Shown here one piece after another: positions 44,191-54,117 of a DNA stretch of 64,000 nucleotides. The translations under genes were made by a program, and so were the position numbers. Each line of letters starts with the position of its first letter. Within the stretch, counting starts at the first letter, position 1. The notes under the pieces are model-generated. The model did not search any database and was not told the DNA's origin. It worked only from the letters and a program-made list of their open reading frames with translations. Source of the DNA: JBGTLA01 sp041744375 (lineage in GTDB: Bacteria > Actinomycetota > Acidimicrobiia > Spongiisociales > ZC4RG35); contig JBGTLA010000079.1 of NCBI GenBank assembly GCA_041744375.1, positions 1 to 64,000 on the forward strand, given 5' to 3'.

Positions 44191-45428
44191 CCCGCTGGCA
44201 CGCCCGGTGGGCCTGGGTGGATGGCGAGCCGGCGGCGGACGTGTCCGTCGTCATCGAACACGGTCTCATCACCGCCGTCGAGGTCGGCGCCACGCCCACT
44301 CCCGAGGACAGGCGGCTCACGGGCGTCGTCTACCCGGGGATGGCCAACACCCACTCTCACGTCTTCCATCGGCTCGTCCGCGGTCATGTCGAGCCGGGAC
44401 GAGGCGACTTTTGGTCGTGGCGCGACGCCATGTACGCCGCGGCCGGCGGCCTCGACCCCGACTCTCTTCGCCAGACCAGTATCGCCACCTTTCAGGAGAT
44501 GGTGGCGGCGGGATACACGTCGGTGGCCGAGTTTCATTACCTCCATCACCAGCCGGACGGTCGGCCCTACGACGACCCCAACGTGATGGCCGACGCCATC
44601 GCCGACGCCGCCATCGAAGCGGGAATCCGGTTGCTGCTCTTGGACACCTGCTACCTGTCGGCGGGATTCGGCCAGTCTCCCGAAGGCGTTCAGGCGCGGT
44701 TTGCCGACGCCGACGCCGACGCTTGGGCGGCACGGGTCTCGGCATGGCGACCTCCCCCCGGGGTCACCCTGGGAGCGGCTATCCACTCGGTCCGAGCCGT
44801 CGACGGCGCCTCGATGGAGACGGTGATGGAATGGGCTGCGGGAAGGCCGGTCCACGTCCACCTCTCCGAACAGGACGCCGAGAACGAACAGTGCCTGGCC
44901 CACTTGGGACGCACCCCCACCCAGGTCCTCTCCGATGCCGGCGTCCTCGGGCCCAACACGACCGCAGTTCACGTCACCCATGTCGACCAGGCGGCAGTCA
45001 CCCTCGTGGCAGAGTCCGGGACGAGTGTCTCGATGTGCCCGACCACCGAGCGATGGCTCGCCGACGGGATCGGGCCCAGTGCCGCCCTGATGGCGGCCGG
45101 GGTGGCCCTCGGCATCGGCAGCGATTCCCAGGCCGTGATCGACCCGTTCGAGGAAATGCGGCTTCTCGAGCTCCACCAGCGCCTGCTGACGGGCACCACC
45201 GGATCGCATGACCCCGCCCAGCTCATCACGGCCGGAACGGGACCTCAGGCCTCGATGGGAGCGCCCCATCCCGGCGGCATCGCCGTAGGCGCCACCGGCG
45301 ACCTGGTCGAAGTCGACATCACGACTCCGCGCACGGCAGGTGTGATCCCAGAGGGGCTCGTATTCGCGGCATCGTCGGCCGACGTCACCACCGTCGTGGT
45401 CGGCGGGCTCGAGACGACGCCACGCTGA
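44187..45428 (+). CDS. hutF: Formimidoylglutamate deiminase
   Basis: 413 residues, amidohydrolase superfamily; ATG overlaps the hutU stop (ATGA). Metal ligands: HxH in [14 protein letters not shown], His in VHVHLSEQ, His in VTHVDQ and Asp in LGIGSDSQ. The [20 protein letters not shown] and [20 protein letters not shown] segments are specific for HutF. It deiminates N-formimino-glutamate to N-formylglutamate and ammonia, which implies the two-step (HutF-HutG) route rather than direct HutG hydrolysis. Confidence 0.93.
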   Translation: MTRWHARWAWVDGEPAADVSVVIEHGLITAVEVGATPTPEDRRLTGVVYPGMANTHSHVFHRLVRGHVEPGRGDFWSWRDAMYAAAGGLDPDSLRQTSIATFQEMVAAGYTSVAEFHYLHHQPDGRPYDDPNVMADAIADAAIEAGIRLLLLDTCYLSAGFGQSPEGVQARFADADADAWAARVSAWRPPPGVTLGAAIHSVRAVDGASMETVMEWAAGRPVHVHLSEQDAENEQCLAHLGRTPTQVLSDAGVLGPNTTAVHVTHVDQAAVTLVAESGTSVSMCPTTERWLADGIGPSAALMAAGVALGIGSDSQAVIDPFEEMRLLELHQRLLTGTTGSHDPAQLITAGTGPQASMGAPHPGGIAVGATGDLVEVDITTPRTAGVIPEGLVFAASSADVTTVVVGGLETTPR

Positions 45429-45448
45429 GGGCGGTCGCCGCCGTCGAT

Positions 45449-46570
45449 TCAACCGCCGGAAATCACCAGCTCCGCCTCCCGGACGAGGACGGTGGCCTGA
45501 CGCGAGTCGAGGAAGCCGTGGGGAAGCCTGACCGCCTGAGGGCCGTTGCTGTGGCCGCGCACCATCTGGTTGGCAGCCTCCGGATAAGGCACGGTCGGAT
45601 CGAGCTGATCGAGGAGACTGTCGAGCTCGGCAACGTCGTCGACCCGTGAGAAACGGTCCCTAAGGAACGACCCAATCGGGAAGCCCTTGAGGTACCAACT
45701 GGGGTGCCGCCGAAACAGGTTCACCCCGTGTCGTTCCCCGAAGTGGCCGACGAGAAGACGCAAGTGCGCTCGCATGACCCCTCCGACTTCCCCCAGAGTG
45801 GGCGGCGGAGGCGGGCGACGGCCGGCCATCGCCGCTGCCAGGGCGGCGAACAGCCACGGGCGACCGAGGCAGCCGCGGCCCACCACCACCCCGTCACACC
45901 CGGTGACGGCCATCATCCGGAGAGCGTCGTCGGCCGTCCAGATGTCGCCATTGCCCAGCACCGGAATGGTTCGGACCGCGTCCTTGAGCTGTCGGATCGC
46001 TTCCCAGCGAGCCTGGCCCGAGTAACGCTGGTGGGCAGTGCGGGCATGGAGGGCAACCGCCGCCGCTCCCGCTGCCTCGGCTACCTGCCCGGCGTCGAGG
46101 AACGTCAGGTGGTCGTCATCGATGCCGAGACGGAACTTCACTGTGACGGGGATCTCGCCGGCGGCGGCTACGGCCGCCGCCACGATCGAGCCGAAGAGAC
46201 CGATCTTCCACGGCAAGGCGGCACCGCCGCCGTGGCGCGTAACCTTGGGAACCGGACAACCGAAGTTCAGGTCGATGTGGTCGACGCCGTGGTCGGTCAC
46301 GAGTAACCGCACGGCGGTGGAGATCGATGCGGGGTCGGTTCCATAGAGCTGAATCGAGCGCACGTCCTCCGCAGGAGAAAAGGCGGCATTGGCGAGAGTC
46401 TTCTCGTCGTTCTCCACCAAGGCGCGGGCACCGATCATCTCCGAAACGTACAGACCCGCCCCGTAGCGACGACACAACGATCGGAAGGGAGCGTTGGTGA
46501 CACCAGCCATCGGCGCCAAGACAACCGGGGGATCGACAATGAGGTCACCGATGACGAGAGGAACGGGCAC
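45449..46570 (-). CDS. dusB: tRNA-dihydrouridine synthase (DusB-like)
   Basis: 373 residues; the GTG at 46570 has TAGGCT 6 nt upstream. FMN TIM-barrel motifs: VVLAPMAGVTNAPFRSLCRR, SIQLYGTDPASISTAVRLL, the catalytic Cys in DHIDLNFGCPVPKVTRHGGG, ALHARTAHQRYSGQARWEAI and GCDGVVVGRGCLGRPWLFAA. It reduces uridines in the tRNA D-loop. The C-terminal helical domain ends with LPHGFLDSRQATVLVREAEL. Monocistronic. Confidence 0.93.
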   Translation of the reverse strand: MPVPLVIGDLIVDPPVVLAPMAGVTNAPFRSLCRRYGAGLYVSEMIGARALVENDEKTLANAAFSPAEDVRSIQLYGTDPASISTAVRLLVTDHGVDHIDLNFGCPVPKVTRHGGGAALPWKIGLFGSIVAAAVAAAGEIPVTVKFRLGIDDDHLTFLDAGQVAEAAGAAAVALHARTAHQRYSGQARWEAIRQLKDAVRTIPVLGNGDIWTADDALRMMAVTGCDGVVVGRGCLGRPWLFAALAAAMAGRRPPPPPTLGEVGGVMRAHLRLLVGHFGERHGVNLFRRHPSWYLKGFPIGSFLRDRFSRVDDVAELDSLLDQLDPTVPYPEAANQMVRGHSNGPQAVRLPHGFLDSRQATVLVREAELVISGG

Positions 46571-46595
46571 TTTCCCAGCCTAGAGAGGATGGCCA

Positions 46596-46697
46596 GGGCG
46601 GTGTTCACCAGCAATGAGGGTTCACCCTGCAACTCGGCAAAGTCCCTGGTAGGAGAACTGGCGTGGATGGCTGGAACGAATTGTTCGACACTGTCTC
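46596..46697. mobile_element. MITE-like element, copy 2 (about 102 bp, degenerate ends)
   Basis: Aligns over its full length with the element at 30945-31043. The core is nearly identical (CGGCAAAGTCCCTGGTAGGA, GAACTGGCG, GATGGCTGGAACGAATTGTT), but the terminal repeats have diverged (GGGCGGTGTTCACC versus TTCGACACTGTCTC). It lies between the dus and thioesterase genes. Confidence 0.75.
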
Positions 46698-46706
46698 AGT
46701 GAAACG

Positions 46707-47120
46707 TCAGGCCTCGGTCCCCGGGAGTTCGGTCATGTTCTGGAGACGGACCTGGCCGCGAGCGATCAGCTTGTGATCGCTGGCCCGAGTCACCACCACC
46801 TGCCAAAGCTGCTGGGACCGGCCGCGATGGACAGGAGTCGCCTCGCCGACGATCGTCCCTCTTCGGGTGGCGCGCAGGAAATCGGTGGAGTTGCTGACCC
46901 CCACACATCCGGCCAGCCCCTGGTCCATCGCCCACAACGCCGCTCCCGTCGATGCCAGCGTCTCCACCAAGGTGCAGTACACCCCTCCGTGCACGATCCC
47001 GTAGGGTTGGTGGTGGTGAGGCACGATGGCGATGCGCCCCACCACCACGTCCGCCGTGGCTTCGGTGATATCAATGTCGGTGTGGGTCACGTAGTTGACG
47101 CCATCGTGAAATGTGTCCAT
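46707..47120 (-). CDS. Hotdog-fold thioesterase (PaaI type)
   Basis: 137 residues; TAACGT ends 6 nt before the ATG. Hotdog signs are PYGIVHGGVYCTLVETLAST (HGGxxxxLxE with the catalytic acid), SNSTDFLRATRRGTIVGEAT and QLWQVVVTRASDHKLIARGQ. Members hydrolyse acyl-CoA or aryl-CoA thioesters. No phenylacetate genes are nearby, so the substrate is open. Confidence 0.9.
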   Translation of the reverse strand: MDTFHDGVNYVTHTDIDITEATADVVVGRIAIVPHHHQPYGIVHGGVYCTLVETLASTGAALWAMDQGLAGCVGVSNSTDFLRATRRGTIVGEATPVHRGRSQQLWQVVVTRASDHKLIARGQVRLQNMTELPGTEA

Positions 47121-47159
47121 CTGCGCACGTTACATCGGGTGATTAGCCTCGGTTATCTG

Positions 47160-47501
47160 ATGCACGTAACCCGATACCGCGATGTCACCCGCTATCAATT
47201 CGCCGACCTTTGGCTGCGCGAACTGTCACCCGAGCCAATGCAGGCCGGCTCGATCGCCGAGGTCACGATGCCAATCGGCGTCGAGCGCCCTCGCCGACGA
47301 TCTCAGAAGATCGATCGCGTCTATGTCGGTTTGGTGGGGGAGGTCGAGTTCACCGTGGAAGGTGAAGCGATTCGCCTCGGACCCGGCGATGTCATCCACA
47401 TCGCCCGGGGCGAGGAGTACGGATACTTCAACGGGGGGCAGGAGGAGGCCCGGATGCTCTTGTTCCGGTCCCCGGCTCCGTCCCCACCCAGCGAGAGCTG
47501 A
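47160..47501 (+). CDS. Small cupin-domain protein
   Basis: 113 residues from the ATG at 47160; longer frames extend through the thioesterase gene. MQAGSIAEVTMPIGVERPRR, VYVGLVGEVEFTVEGEAIRL and GPGDVIHIARGEEYGYFNGG form one conserved cupin barrel, with a single histidine (DVIHIARG) in the metal-site region. Divergent from the thioesterase with a 39-bp interval. Function unknown. Confidence 0.75.
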   Translation: MHVTRYRDVTRYQFADLWLRELSPEPMQAGSIAEVTMPIGVERPRRRSQKIDRVYVGLVGEVEFTVEGEAIRLGPGDVIHIARGEEYGYFNGGQEEARMLLFRSPAPSPPSES

Positions 47502-47506
47502 CTCGC

Positions 47507-48088
47507 TCAACCGAGAACGAGGAGTCCTCTCCTGGCCAGCAAACGGGCCACAGCGGGGACGGGCAGACCCACCACGGTGGTCGGATGCCCCTCAACCGAC
47601 TCGACGAGAACACCACCCCGACCCTGGAGTGCGTAGGAGCCGGCTTTGTCGAGAGGCTCGCCGGTGGCGATGTACGCAAGGATCTCGGCTTCGGTCATCG
47701 CGGCCATATGTACGGTGGCCGATTCCACCACCGCCTCCGTCACCACCTCGCCTTCGACCAGAGCCGAAACGGCCACACCACTGACCACATGGTGCACCCC
47801 TCCGGACAGTCGCCTCAGCATGCTCTGCGCCTCAGAGGGGTGAACGGGCTTGCCCAAGACGGTCCCGTCGTGGACGACCACCGTGTCGGCTCCCACAGTC
47901 ACGACACCCGATCTGACGACGGCCTCAGCCTTGTTGCGCGCCAGTCGCTCTACGTAGGCATGAGGAGGCTCGGAGGGGTGACGCGACTCATCGACGTCGG
48001 GAGCTTCGATGGCGAACTCCAGACCGAGAGCGTCCAACAACTGGGCTCGCCGAGGTGAGCCTGAGGCGAGCACCAACCTGACCCTCAC
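47507..48088 (-). CDS. maf: Maf family nucleotide pyrophosphatase
   Basis: 193 residues. Maf motifs: LVLASGSPRRAQLLDALGLE, ALGADTVV-type VTVGADTVVVHDGTVLGKPV, SGGVHHVVSGVAV and the C-terminal SYALQGRGGVLVESVEGHPT and VVGLPVPAVARLLARRGL. It hydrolyses non-canonical or surplus nucleoside triphosphates. The start overlaps the stop of the upstream amidohydrolase by 4 bp, making a two-gene operon. Confidence 0.95.
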   Translation of the reverse strand: MRVRLVLASGSPRRAQLLDALGLEFAIEAPDVDESRHPSEPPHAYVERLARNKAEAVVRSGVVTVGADTVVVHDGTVLGKPVHPSEAQSMLRRLSGGVHHVVSGVAVSALVEGEVVTEAVVESATVHMAAMTEAEILAYIATGEPLDKAGSYALQGRGGVLVESVEGHPTTVVGLPVPAVARLLARRGLLVLG

Positions 48089-49146
48089 CGGATCACTCCC
48101 GATCGCATGACCAGAGAAGGCTCCAGGAGGACGGTTGGGTCGACCAACGGATCGGCGAGGTAGAACACCGCGTCGGCCGGGCGGCCAAGCTCGAACCCGT
48201 CGGGTCGGCCGAGGAACCGGCGAGCCTCGTGAGTCGCAGCCGCCAGGGCTCGTTCCGGGTCGAGTCCGAGTTGGATGAGCCGCACCACCTCCTTACCCAC
48301 CTGGCCCGGCCGCATGGCCAGGTCGGTGCCCGCCAGAACGGCCACCCCCGACGGGAGCGAGCCGAGCAGTGACGAGACGTTCTCGAGCCCCTGAGATATC
48401 AGCCGACCTCCGCTGGAATCTGCGCCGAGGGCGGCGGCGGTGTCCTCCATCCGGACCACGGTAGGTACCCAGGCTCCGCCGCGTGCCGCCAGCGCCTCCA
48501 CGTCGTGGCCGCTCAAGAACAGCCCGTGCTCGATCGAATCGACACCGGCCCTCACCGCCATCGAAGGAACCTCAGGAGCCATGGTGTGTATGGCGACGCG
48601 CGCCCCGGCGGAATGGGCGACCCTCACGGCGGCGGTGAGGGCGGTCTCGTCGAAGTTCGGAAGGGGCCCCCGCCCGCGGCGGGGCCAATCACCCACCAAC
48701 TTCACCCATCCGCTGCCCCGGACCACGGCCTCCGAGACGGCATCGGCGAGGCCACCGGGGTCTGTCTCCACGGCGAAACCCGGGTAGTAGCCGCCCGGGG
48801 CGGCAATCATCCTGGCCGCGCCCTCCCAGTCGGGGGCGTGCAACGGGGAGGTGTTGGTGAGCGCCAACACCACCGAGTCGTCACCCCACCCCTTTTCGAC
48901 CACCAGGAAGACGCCGTCGTCGAGGCAAGCGAAGGCCCGACGACGGATGGCGGCTTCGTCGCCGGGACCCAGCTCGAGACTGTCGGCGGCGAGATGGGCA
49001 TGGGCATCCACCAGGCCAGGAACGGCCCACATCCCCACACCGACTTGAGGCGGGGAGACCGAGGAAGGCTCCGCCCATCGGCCGTCGTTGGCGACGGCGA
49101 GGGCCATGGCAGAATTCGAGCCAACCGGCCGCAGGGACACCAGCAT
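48085..49146 (-). CDS. Amidohydrolase family protein (imidazolonepropionase/prolidase-like)
   Basis: 353 residues from the ATG at 49146; TAGCGT ends 7 nt upstream, and a frame open to 49233 crosses that hexamer. Superfamily features: VPGLVDAHAHLAADSLELGP (HxH), Lys in GSGWVKLVGDWPRRG (carbamylated-lysine position), VAIHTMAPE, DSIEHGLFLSGHDVEALAAR and AVLAGTDLAMRPGQ, which resemble the Sgx9260/prolidase-like subgroup. Cytoplasmic; substrate unknown. Operon with maf. Confidence 0.8.
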   Translation of the reverse strand: MLVSLRPVGSNSAMALAVANDGRWAEPSSVSPPQVGVGMWAVPGLVDAHAHLAADSLELGPGDEAAIRRRAFACLDDGVFLVVEKGWGDDSVVLALTNTSPLHAPDWEGAARMIAAPGGYYPGFAVETDPGGLADAVSEAVVRGSGWVKLVGDWPRRGRGPLPNFDETALTAAVRVAHSAGARVAIHTMAPEVPSMAVRAGVDSIEHGLFLSGHDVEALAARGGAWVPTVVRMEDTAAALGADSSGGRLISQGLENVSSLLGSLPSGVAVLAGTDLAMRPGQVGKEVVRLIQLGLDPERALAAATHEARRFLGRPDGFELGRPADAVFYLADPLVDPTVLLEPSLVMRSGVIR

Positions 49147-49272
49147 TGGGGTGACGCTACCGGGGCCATGGGAAACCGTGCCGCTCGACAGCCAGATCAA
49201 ATGAGATAGGTGCTCACCGGGGACCCCGAACACACATCCAGCGCTACGTACGAACGCTCTTAAGCTTTGGGG

Positions 49273-50661
49273 ATGCGGCTCTTGGTCTCGATTTTGGTCT
49301 TTGCCACGGCGTGTTCCGGACCGGGGGTGTCTCCCACCACCTCCCAGCTCCCCCTACCCTCGGCCACCCACCCCACGACCACAGCCGTCACGCCGAGCAC
49401 TGCCCCGGTACCAGTCGAGGCAATTGTCACCGACTGCTCCACTCCCCCGGTGACGTTCTCGCTGCTCTGTCAGGTGTATCAGCTCATCGAGGCGAATCAC
49501 GTCGACGCCCCCCTCGACCCGGCCGCTCTGGCTGCCGGGGCCGCCGTAGGCGCGGCAAGCCACGCTCCGATGCGCCAAGGCGACAGGCCCGACGACTTCC
49601 GTTGCGCCATTCCTCATCCCGCCTTCGAGTCGACCTGCCAGGTGATCGCCGAGCAGCTGGCAGGTGGATCCTTCGCCATCGAGGATGCCGTCGATCGAGC
49701 CGTGGCGTCAATGATCACACTCAGCCTCGATCCCTTCACCTACTACCTACCTCCCGCTCTGGCAGGACGCATCACCGAAGGGGGAATCGTGACCGCGGTC
49801 GGTCTATTGATCACCATCGCCGATTCGGTGGGATCGCGCTGCGCACAGGTCGAGGCCGGGTGTCGGCTGGAAGTGGTGTTCTCGGTGGTCGACGGTCCCG
49901 CCCATGTCGCCGGCCTCGAGGCCGGCGACATGATCACGGCCATCGACGGTGAGCCGGTCACCGGGATGAGTTTGGTCGATGCGGCCAAGATCCTCGACGG
50001 CGAAGCTGGCACCACCGTGGTTCTGGCCGTCGATGGGACCGACGGCCAATCCCGCACGGTCCCGATCACGCGTTCTCAAGCGGAGTACCCACCCCTCGAC
50101 TTCGACATGCCTCGACCGGGGGTGGGGTACCTCCGCATTCCAGACTTCGACCTCGACGTGCCGTCGTTCGTCCACGCCGCCCTGGAGACCCTGATCGAAA
50201 CCGGAATCGACAGACTGGTGATCGACCTGCGCGACAACCCTGGGGGGTACGTCGATGTCGCCACGCTCGTCACCAGCGAGTTCCTCGCCGACGGGCTCGT
50301 GTTCCGGAGCCTCGGGGCCGATGGAGACTTCGACTACCCCGTCCAACCCGGCGGCCTGGCTACGTCGACACCTGCACTGACGGTGGTCGTGAACGGTGGT
50401 TCGGCTTCGGCCGCCGAGATCATGGCAACCGTCCTGGCCGAGCGATCGCGCGCCACGATCGTCGGTTCACCCACCTTCGGTAAGGACAGCGTCCAGATAG
50501 GATTCCCCCTACGAAACGACGGGGAGTTGAGAGTCACGATCGCTCGCTGGTTCACACCGGAGGGTGAAACGGTGGGAATCGGTGGATTGATTCCCGATGT
50601 GCTCGTGGACATTCCGACCGATGCATCTCCCGCCGAGGTCATCGACCTGATCCTTGGATGA
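49273..50661 (+). CDS. S41 (CtpA-like) lipoprotein protease 1
   Basis: 462 residues from the ATG at 49273; TAAGCT ends 6 nt upstream. Lipoprotein signal LLVSILVFATACSG. A Thr/Pro-rich linker and a Cys-rich N-domain are followed by a PDZ domain (HVAGLEAGDMITAIDGEPVT) and the S41 core. Catalytic Ser379 is in VVNGGSASAAEIM and Lys404 in TFGKDSVQ, the usual 25 apart. Extracytoplasmic processing protease. Overlaps the next, paralogous gene by 4 bp. Confidence 0.9.
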   Translation: MRLLVSILVFATACSGPGVSPTTSQLPLPSATHPTTTAVTPSTAPVPVEAIVTDCSTPPVTFSLLCQVYQLIEANHVDAPLDPAALAAGAAVGAASHAPMRQGDRPDDFRCAIPHPAFESTCQVIAEQLAGGSFAIEDAVDRAVASMITLSLDPFTYYLPPALAGRITEGGIVTAVGLLITIADSVGSRCAQVEAGCRLEVVFSVVDGPAHVAGLEAGDMITAIDGEPVTGMSLVDAAKILDGEAGTTVVLAVDGTDGQSRTVPITRSQAEYPPLDFDMPRPGVGYLRIPDFDLDVPSFVHAALETLIETGIDRLVIDLRDNPGGYVDVATLVTSEFLADGLVFRSLGADGDFDYPVQPGGLATSTPALTVVVNGGSASAAEIMATVLAERSRATIVGSPTFGKDSVQIGFPLRNDGELRVTIARWFTPEGETVGIGGLIPDVLVDIPTDASPAEVIDLILG

Positions 50662-52100
50662 GAATGATCAATCACATCTCACGCCCTGCGCTGGCCGCTC
50701 TCGCCCTCGCACTGATCATGACGCTCTCTGGGTGTGTCGAGCGGTGGTCCGGGTCGGACCCGACCACCCCGACCACTCCGACCACCTCAGCCGTCTCCTC
50801 CACCATCCCGACGACGTCCACCACCAGCGCGGCACCGTCGCCACCGACCACATCGGTGACCGGGGGCGAATTCGAAGCCGTCACCTGTGGGGAAGCCCCG
50901 GGTGAGCTGGTCTGCGAGGCCTACGAGCTCATCCGCAGACACTACGTCGACGACGTAGGGGCCGCCGAACTCGCCGGTGGCGCACTAACCGCCTTGCGGG
51001 AGCTCGAGATACCGTCAGGCGACGGTGTCGACGTCTGTCCGCTCCCCGATCCCGAGTTCGTTGTGCTGTGCGACGAGATCGACGCCGCCGGTCTCGATTT
51101 CACAGCCGCTACGGAGGCGGCCGTGGCCGGCATGGTGTTTCGTGTCCTCGATGCCAACAGCGCCTACTTCGACGCCGCCTCCCTCGCCACAATCGAGGAA
51201 GAACAGTCCGGTCAAATCGAGGGTATCGGGGCATTGGTGGCCACAGAAGAGGTGGGCTCGGACGAAGCCAACACCTGTCAGGTCATCTCGGAAACCTGCC
51301 GGCTGAAGATCGTCTCGACCATCGAAGGGGGGCCAGCTCGGGCGGCCGAACTGCAATCTGGTGACGAGTTCCTGTTGGTGGATGGCGAGGACATCGAGGG
51401 GAAGACGGTCGACGAGGTGACTGCCTCTGTGCGCGGCACGGCCGGCACCGGCGTCGAGCTCACCTTTCTCCGCGATGGGCAGGAGTTCACGGTAACGATC
51501 GTCCGCGCCGCGATTCAGGTGCCCGTGGTCACCTCACAAACGATCGACGGGGTGGCCTATGTGAGGTTGAACCTCTTCACCGAGAACGCCGACGAACAGC
51601 TACGAGCCGTGCTCCGGGCCCTCTTGGCCGACGACCCTGAGGCCCTTGTCCTCGACATGCGCAACAATCCGGGCGGTCTCTTGGACACAGCCGTCAAGGT
51701 CACCTCCGAGTTCATCGGCGAGGGTCTTGTGGTTTCCACCCAGTCCCCCAACACGACAACTCCCTATGAAGTCATAGCCGGTGGGGTTGCCACGGATCCC
51801 GATCTTCCCGTCTTCGTGGTGGTCAACCGGGGCAGCGCTTCCGCCTCAGAGGTGGTGGCGGGAGCCCTGTCCGACACGGGCCGTGCCACCATCGTGGGGG
51901 AAAACACCTTCGGCAAGAACACCGTCCAGCAGCGGTTTCCGCTGTCCAACGGTGGGGCACTCAAGTTGACCATTGCTCGCTGGTTCACTCCCGCCGGTCG
52001 TGACTTCGGAGACGGTGGCATCACCCCCGATATTGTGGCCCAGCTCCCCGAGACGCTGTCGGTCGAGGAGCTGGTGGCAGCCGTCATAGCTACCACCTGA
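50658..52100 (+). CDS. S41 (CtpA-like) lipoprotein protease 2
   Basis: 480 residues, start overlapping the previous stop (ATGA). Lipobox LSGC at the end of ALAALALALIMTLSGC, then a long Thr/Ser/Pro linker (VSSTIPTTSTTSAAPSPPTT). PDZ: ARAAELQSGDEFLLVDGEDI. Catalytic Ser395 in VVNRGSASASEVV and Lys420 in TFGKNTVQ. Same architecture as the preceding gene but well diverged, so the duplication is old. Together they may process or clear envelope proteins, perhaps as a heteromeric pair. Confidence 0.92.
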   Translation: MRMINHISRPALAALALALIMTLSGCVERWSGSDPTTPTTPTTSAVSSTIPTTSTTSAAPSPPTTSVTGGEFEAVTCGEAPGELVCEAYELIRRHYVDDVGAAELAGGALTALRELEIPSGDGVDVCPLPDPEFVVLCDEIDAAGLDFTAATEAAVAGMVFRVLDANSAYFDAASLATIEEEQSGQIEGIGALVATEEVGSDEANTCQVISETCRLKIVSTIEGGPARAAELQSGDEFLLVDGEDIEGKTVDEVTASVRGTAGTGVELTFLRDGQEFTVTIVRAAIQVPVVTSQTIDGVAYVRLNLFTENADEQLRAVLRALLADDPEALVLDMRNNPGGLLDTAVKVTSEFIGEGLVVSTQSPNTTTPYEVIAGGVATDPDLPVFVVVNRGSASASEVVAGALSDTGRATIVGENTFGKNTVQQRFPLSNGGALKLTIARWFTPAGRDFGDGGITPDIVAQLPETLSVEELVAAVIATT

Positions 52101-52200
52101 CCATTCTCGGGAAGTCGGGGTCGGAAGGTCAGCCCCTTCCCCCTCTCCAGTCCTGACGGTCCGCCCTCCTCCCGAAGGAGAGGACACGAAGGTCGATCGC

Positions 52201-52836
52201 TCAGCGGGGGTAGGGAACACCGGCGGTGGCGTGGCAGTCGTAGCCGTGGGGGTTCTTCCCGAGGTACTGCTGGTGGTAGTCCTCGGCGTAGTAGAAATCG
52301 TCGAGGAGGGTGATCTCGGTGGTGATCTCGTCCAGGCCAGCCGCGCTGAGAACCTCCTGGTAGATGTCACGTGACTGCTTGGCTTCGTCCAGTTGAGCGG
52401 GACTCGTGGCGTAGATGGCCGACCGGTACTGGGTGCCGATGTCGTTTCCCTGGCGCATACCCTGGGTGGGGTCGTGGATCTCCCAAAAAGTGGCCAGGAG
52501 CTCCTGGTAGGAGACCTCGTCAGGCCGAAACACCACCAGCACCACCTCGGTGTGACCGGTGCGACCCGAGCACACTTCCTCATAGGTAGGGTTCGGCGTG
52601 TGCCCTCCGGCGTACCCGACCGCCGTCGAATACACCCCCCGGATTTGCCAGAAACGTCGTTCGGCGCCCCAGAAGCACCCGTTGCCGAAGACTGCCTGCT
52701 CCGTCCCCTCGGGGAAGGGAGCCACGATGCGTGCTCCCGTGACGTGGTGCTGCTCGGGGATGGTCACAGCCTGAGCTCTTCCCGGAAGAGACTCCTGTGG
52801 AGTGGTGAGGTGGGTCTTGTCCTTGCGGAAGCGCAT
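52201..52836 (-). CDS. msrA: Peptide-methionine (S)-S-oxide reductase
   Basis: 211 residues from the ATG at 52836, with ACAGGAGGA upstream. Catalytic Cys in [20 protein letters not shown]. Other MsrA blocks: [60 protein letters not shown] and [20 protein letters not shown]. The Cys near the C-terminus (YDCHATAG) is the likely resolving residue. Repairs oxidised methionine. Convergent with the S41 pair. Confidence 0.95.
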   Translation of the reverse strand: MRFRKDKTHLTTPQESLPGRAQAVTIPEQHHVTGARIVAPFPEGTEQAVFGNGCFWGAERRFWQIRGVYSTAVGYAGGHTPNPTYEEVCSGRTGHTEVVLVVFRPDEVSYQELLATFWEIHDPTQGMRQGNDIGTQYRSAIYATSPAQLDEAKQSRDIYQEVLSAAGLDEITTEITLLDDFYYAEDYHQQYLGKNPHGYDCHATAGVPYPR

Positions 52837-52973
52837 GGCGTCCTCCTGTCGCGGTGTACCCACCATCCAACACGATCGGGGCCCCTTTGGTTCCCACAAT
52901 GTGACGCGTTCTTTCCTGCGAGCGTGAGTCCGGCTTTCCCACTGTGGCGGACCTCGGTAGTCTGACGAGCCCC

Positions 52974-54107
52974 ATGCGACTGCTCCGGGCGGCGTCGGTC
53001 GTCTTCCTTCTCGTGATCTCGCTGGCGTTCGTGCTGACCGAACGTGCCCCCGCCTTCGCTCAGACCACCACGGAAGCCGAAGCGGAGGCCGACGGTGCCG
53101 AGCGGCGGGCGTCCGCCGCCGACGGCCTCCTATCGGACGCCCTGGAGCGGCGCGCTGGAATCGAAGACGACCTGGCCGAGTCCATCACGACCTTGAATCG
53201 CATCAACGCCGAGTTGACTCGCGTATCGGTCGAACTGGACTCCGTTCGCATCGCCCTTGCCACAGCCGAAGCCGAGATGGCCTCCCTCTCAGAGACACTG
53301 ACAACTCACGCCGTCGACGCCTACATGCGGGCAGTGGGCCTCCCCGCCGCCTCCGTGATGGGAACCGAGGACGCCGAAATGGCGATCGTCGCGGCCACAT
53401 CGCTCGAAGGCACCATCGAAGCGGGACAATCGGAGGTTGCGGACCTGACCGTCAAGCGCAGGGAACTCGAGCGGCTCCGACGTCTCTATCTGGACGACCA
53501 GGAGATGGTGATGAGCCTGCAAGCCGAGGCCGACATCGCAGCCGCTCGGCTCGAGTCGTTGTGGGCGGAGGCCGACGCCGAGGTAGCCGAGGCCGCAGCC
53601 GCTGCCCGCTCGGCCGATGCCGCTTACAGGGCCGCTCTCGACGGCGTTACGGCGGCACGTGTCCGCCAAGCCGAGCGGGACCGACAACAGGAAAGGGAGG
53701 CGACTTCCACCACGACGACCGCCCCCGGCGCCCCGACCACCAACCCCCCATCCCAAGACACCACCACTACCACTCCGACTCCGGTGTCCGATGGCGTGTT
53801 TCCGCCGGCTGTCGAACGCTGGCGCCCCCTGGTCTCGGCGTACTTCCCGGCAGCCCGGGTGGATGAGGCGCTGGCTGTGATTCGCTGTGAGAGCTTCGGC
53901 GATCCCGACTCCTACAACCCTTACAGCGGAGCCAGCGGACTGTTCCAGTTCCTTCCATCTACCTGGGCCACCACCAGCCCCCGGGCCGGATTTGGGGGTG
54001 CCAGCGTCTTCGATGCGGAGTCGAACATCGGTACGGCAGCCTGGCTGAGCGCCTACTACGACGGGCGGGGGTCCGGCCCATGGGCTCCCTGGACGTGCCG
54101 ACCGTGA
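52974..54107 (+). CDS. Secreted coiled-coil protein with lytic-transglycosylase domain
   Basis: 377 residues from the ATG at 52974. Signal peptide ([20 protein letters not shown]) ending near AFAQ, then a long coiled coil (residues 35-240, rich in Ala, Glu, Arg and Leu) and a Thr/Pro linker ([20 protein letters not shown]). The C-terminal SLT domain has its catalytic Glu in [20 protein letters not shown], then [19 protein letters not shown]. The design resembles NlpC/RipA-type division hydrolases with an autoinhibitory coiled coil, but with a transglycosylase end. TAGTCT lies 10 nt upstream. Confidence 0.85.
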   Translation: MRLLRAASVVFLLVISLAFVLTERAPAFAQTTTEAEAEADGAERRASAADGLLSDALERRAGIEDDLAESITTLNRINAELTRVSVELDSVRIALATAEAEMASLSETLTTHAVDAYMRAVGLPAASVMGTEDAEMAIVAATSLEGTIEAGQSEVADLTVKRRELERLRRLYLDDQEMVMSLQAEADIAAARLESLWAEADAEVAEAAAAARSADAAYRAALDGVTAARVRQAERDRQQEREATSTTTTAPGAPTTNPPSQDTTTTTPTPVSDGVFPPAVERWRPLVSAYFPAARVDEALAVIRCESFGDPDSYNPYSGASGLFQFLPSTWATTSPRAGFGGASVFDAESNIGTAAWLSAYYDGRGSGPWAPWTCRP

Positions 54108-54117
54108 CACGCCCCGC

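Noticed and set aside
52163..52186. Strong terminator between the S41 pair and msrA
   Set aside because: A CTCC-TTCG-GGAG hairpin exists on the minus strand, but the stem is only 4 bp and there is no T-tract, so it was not annotated.
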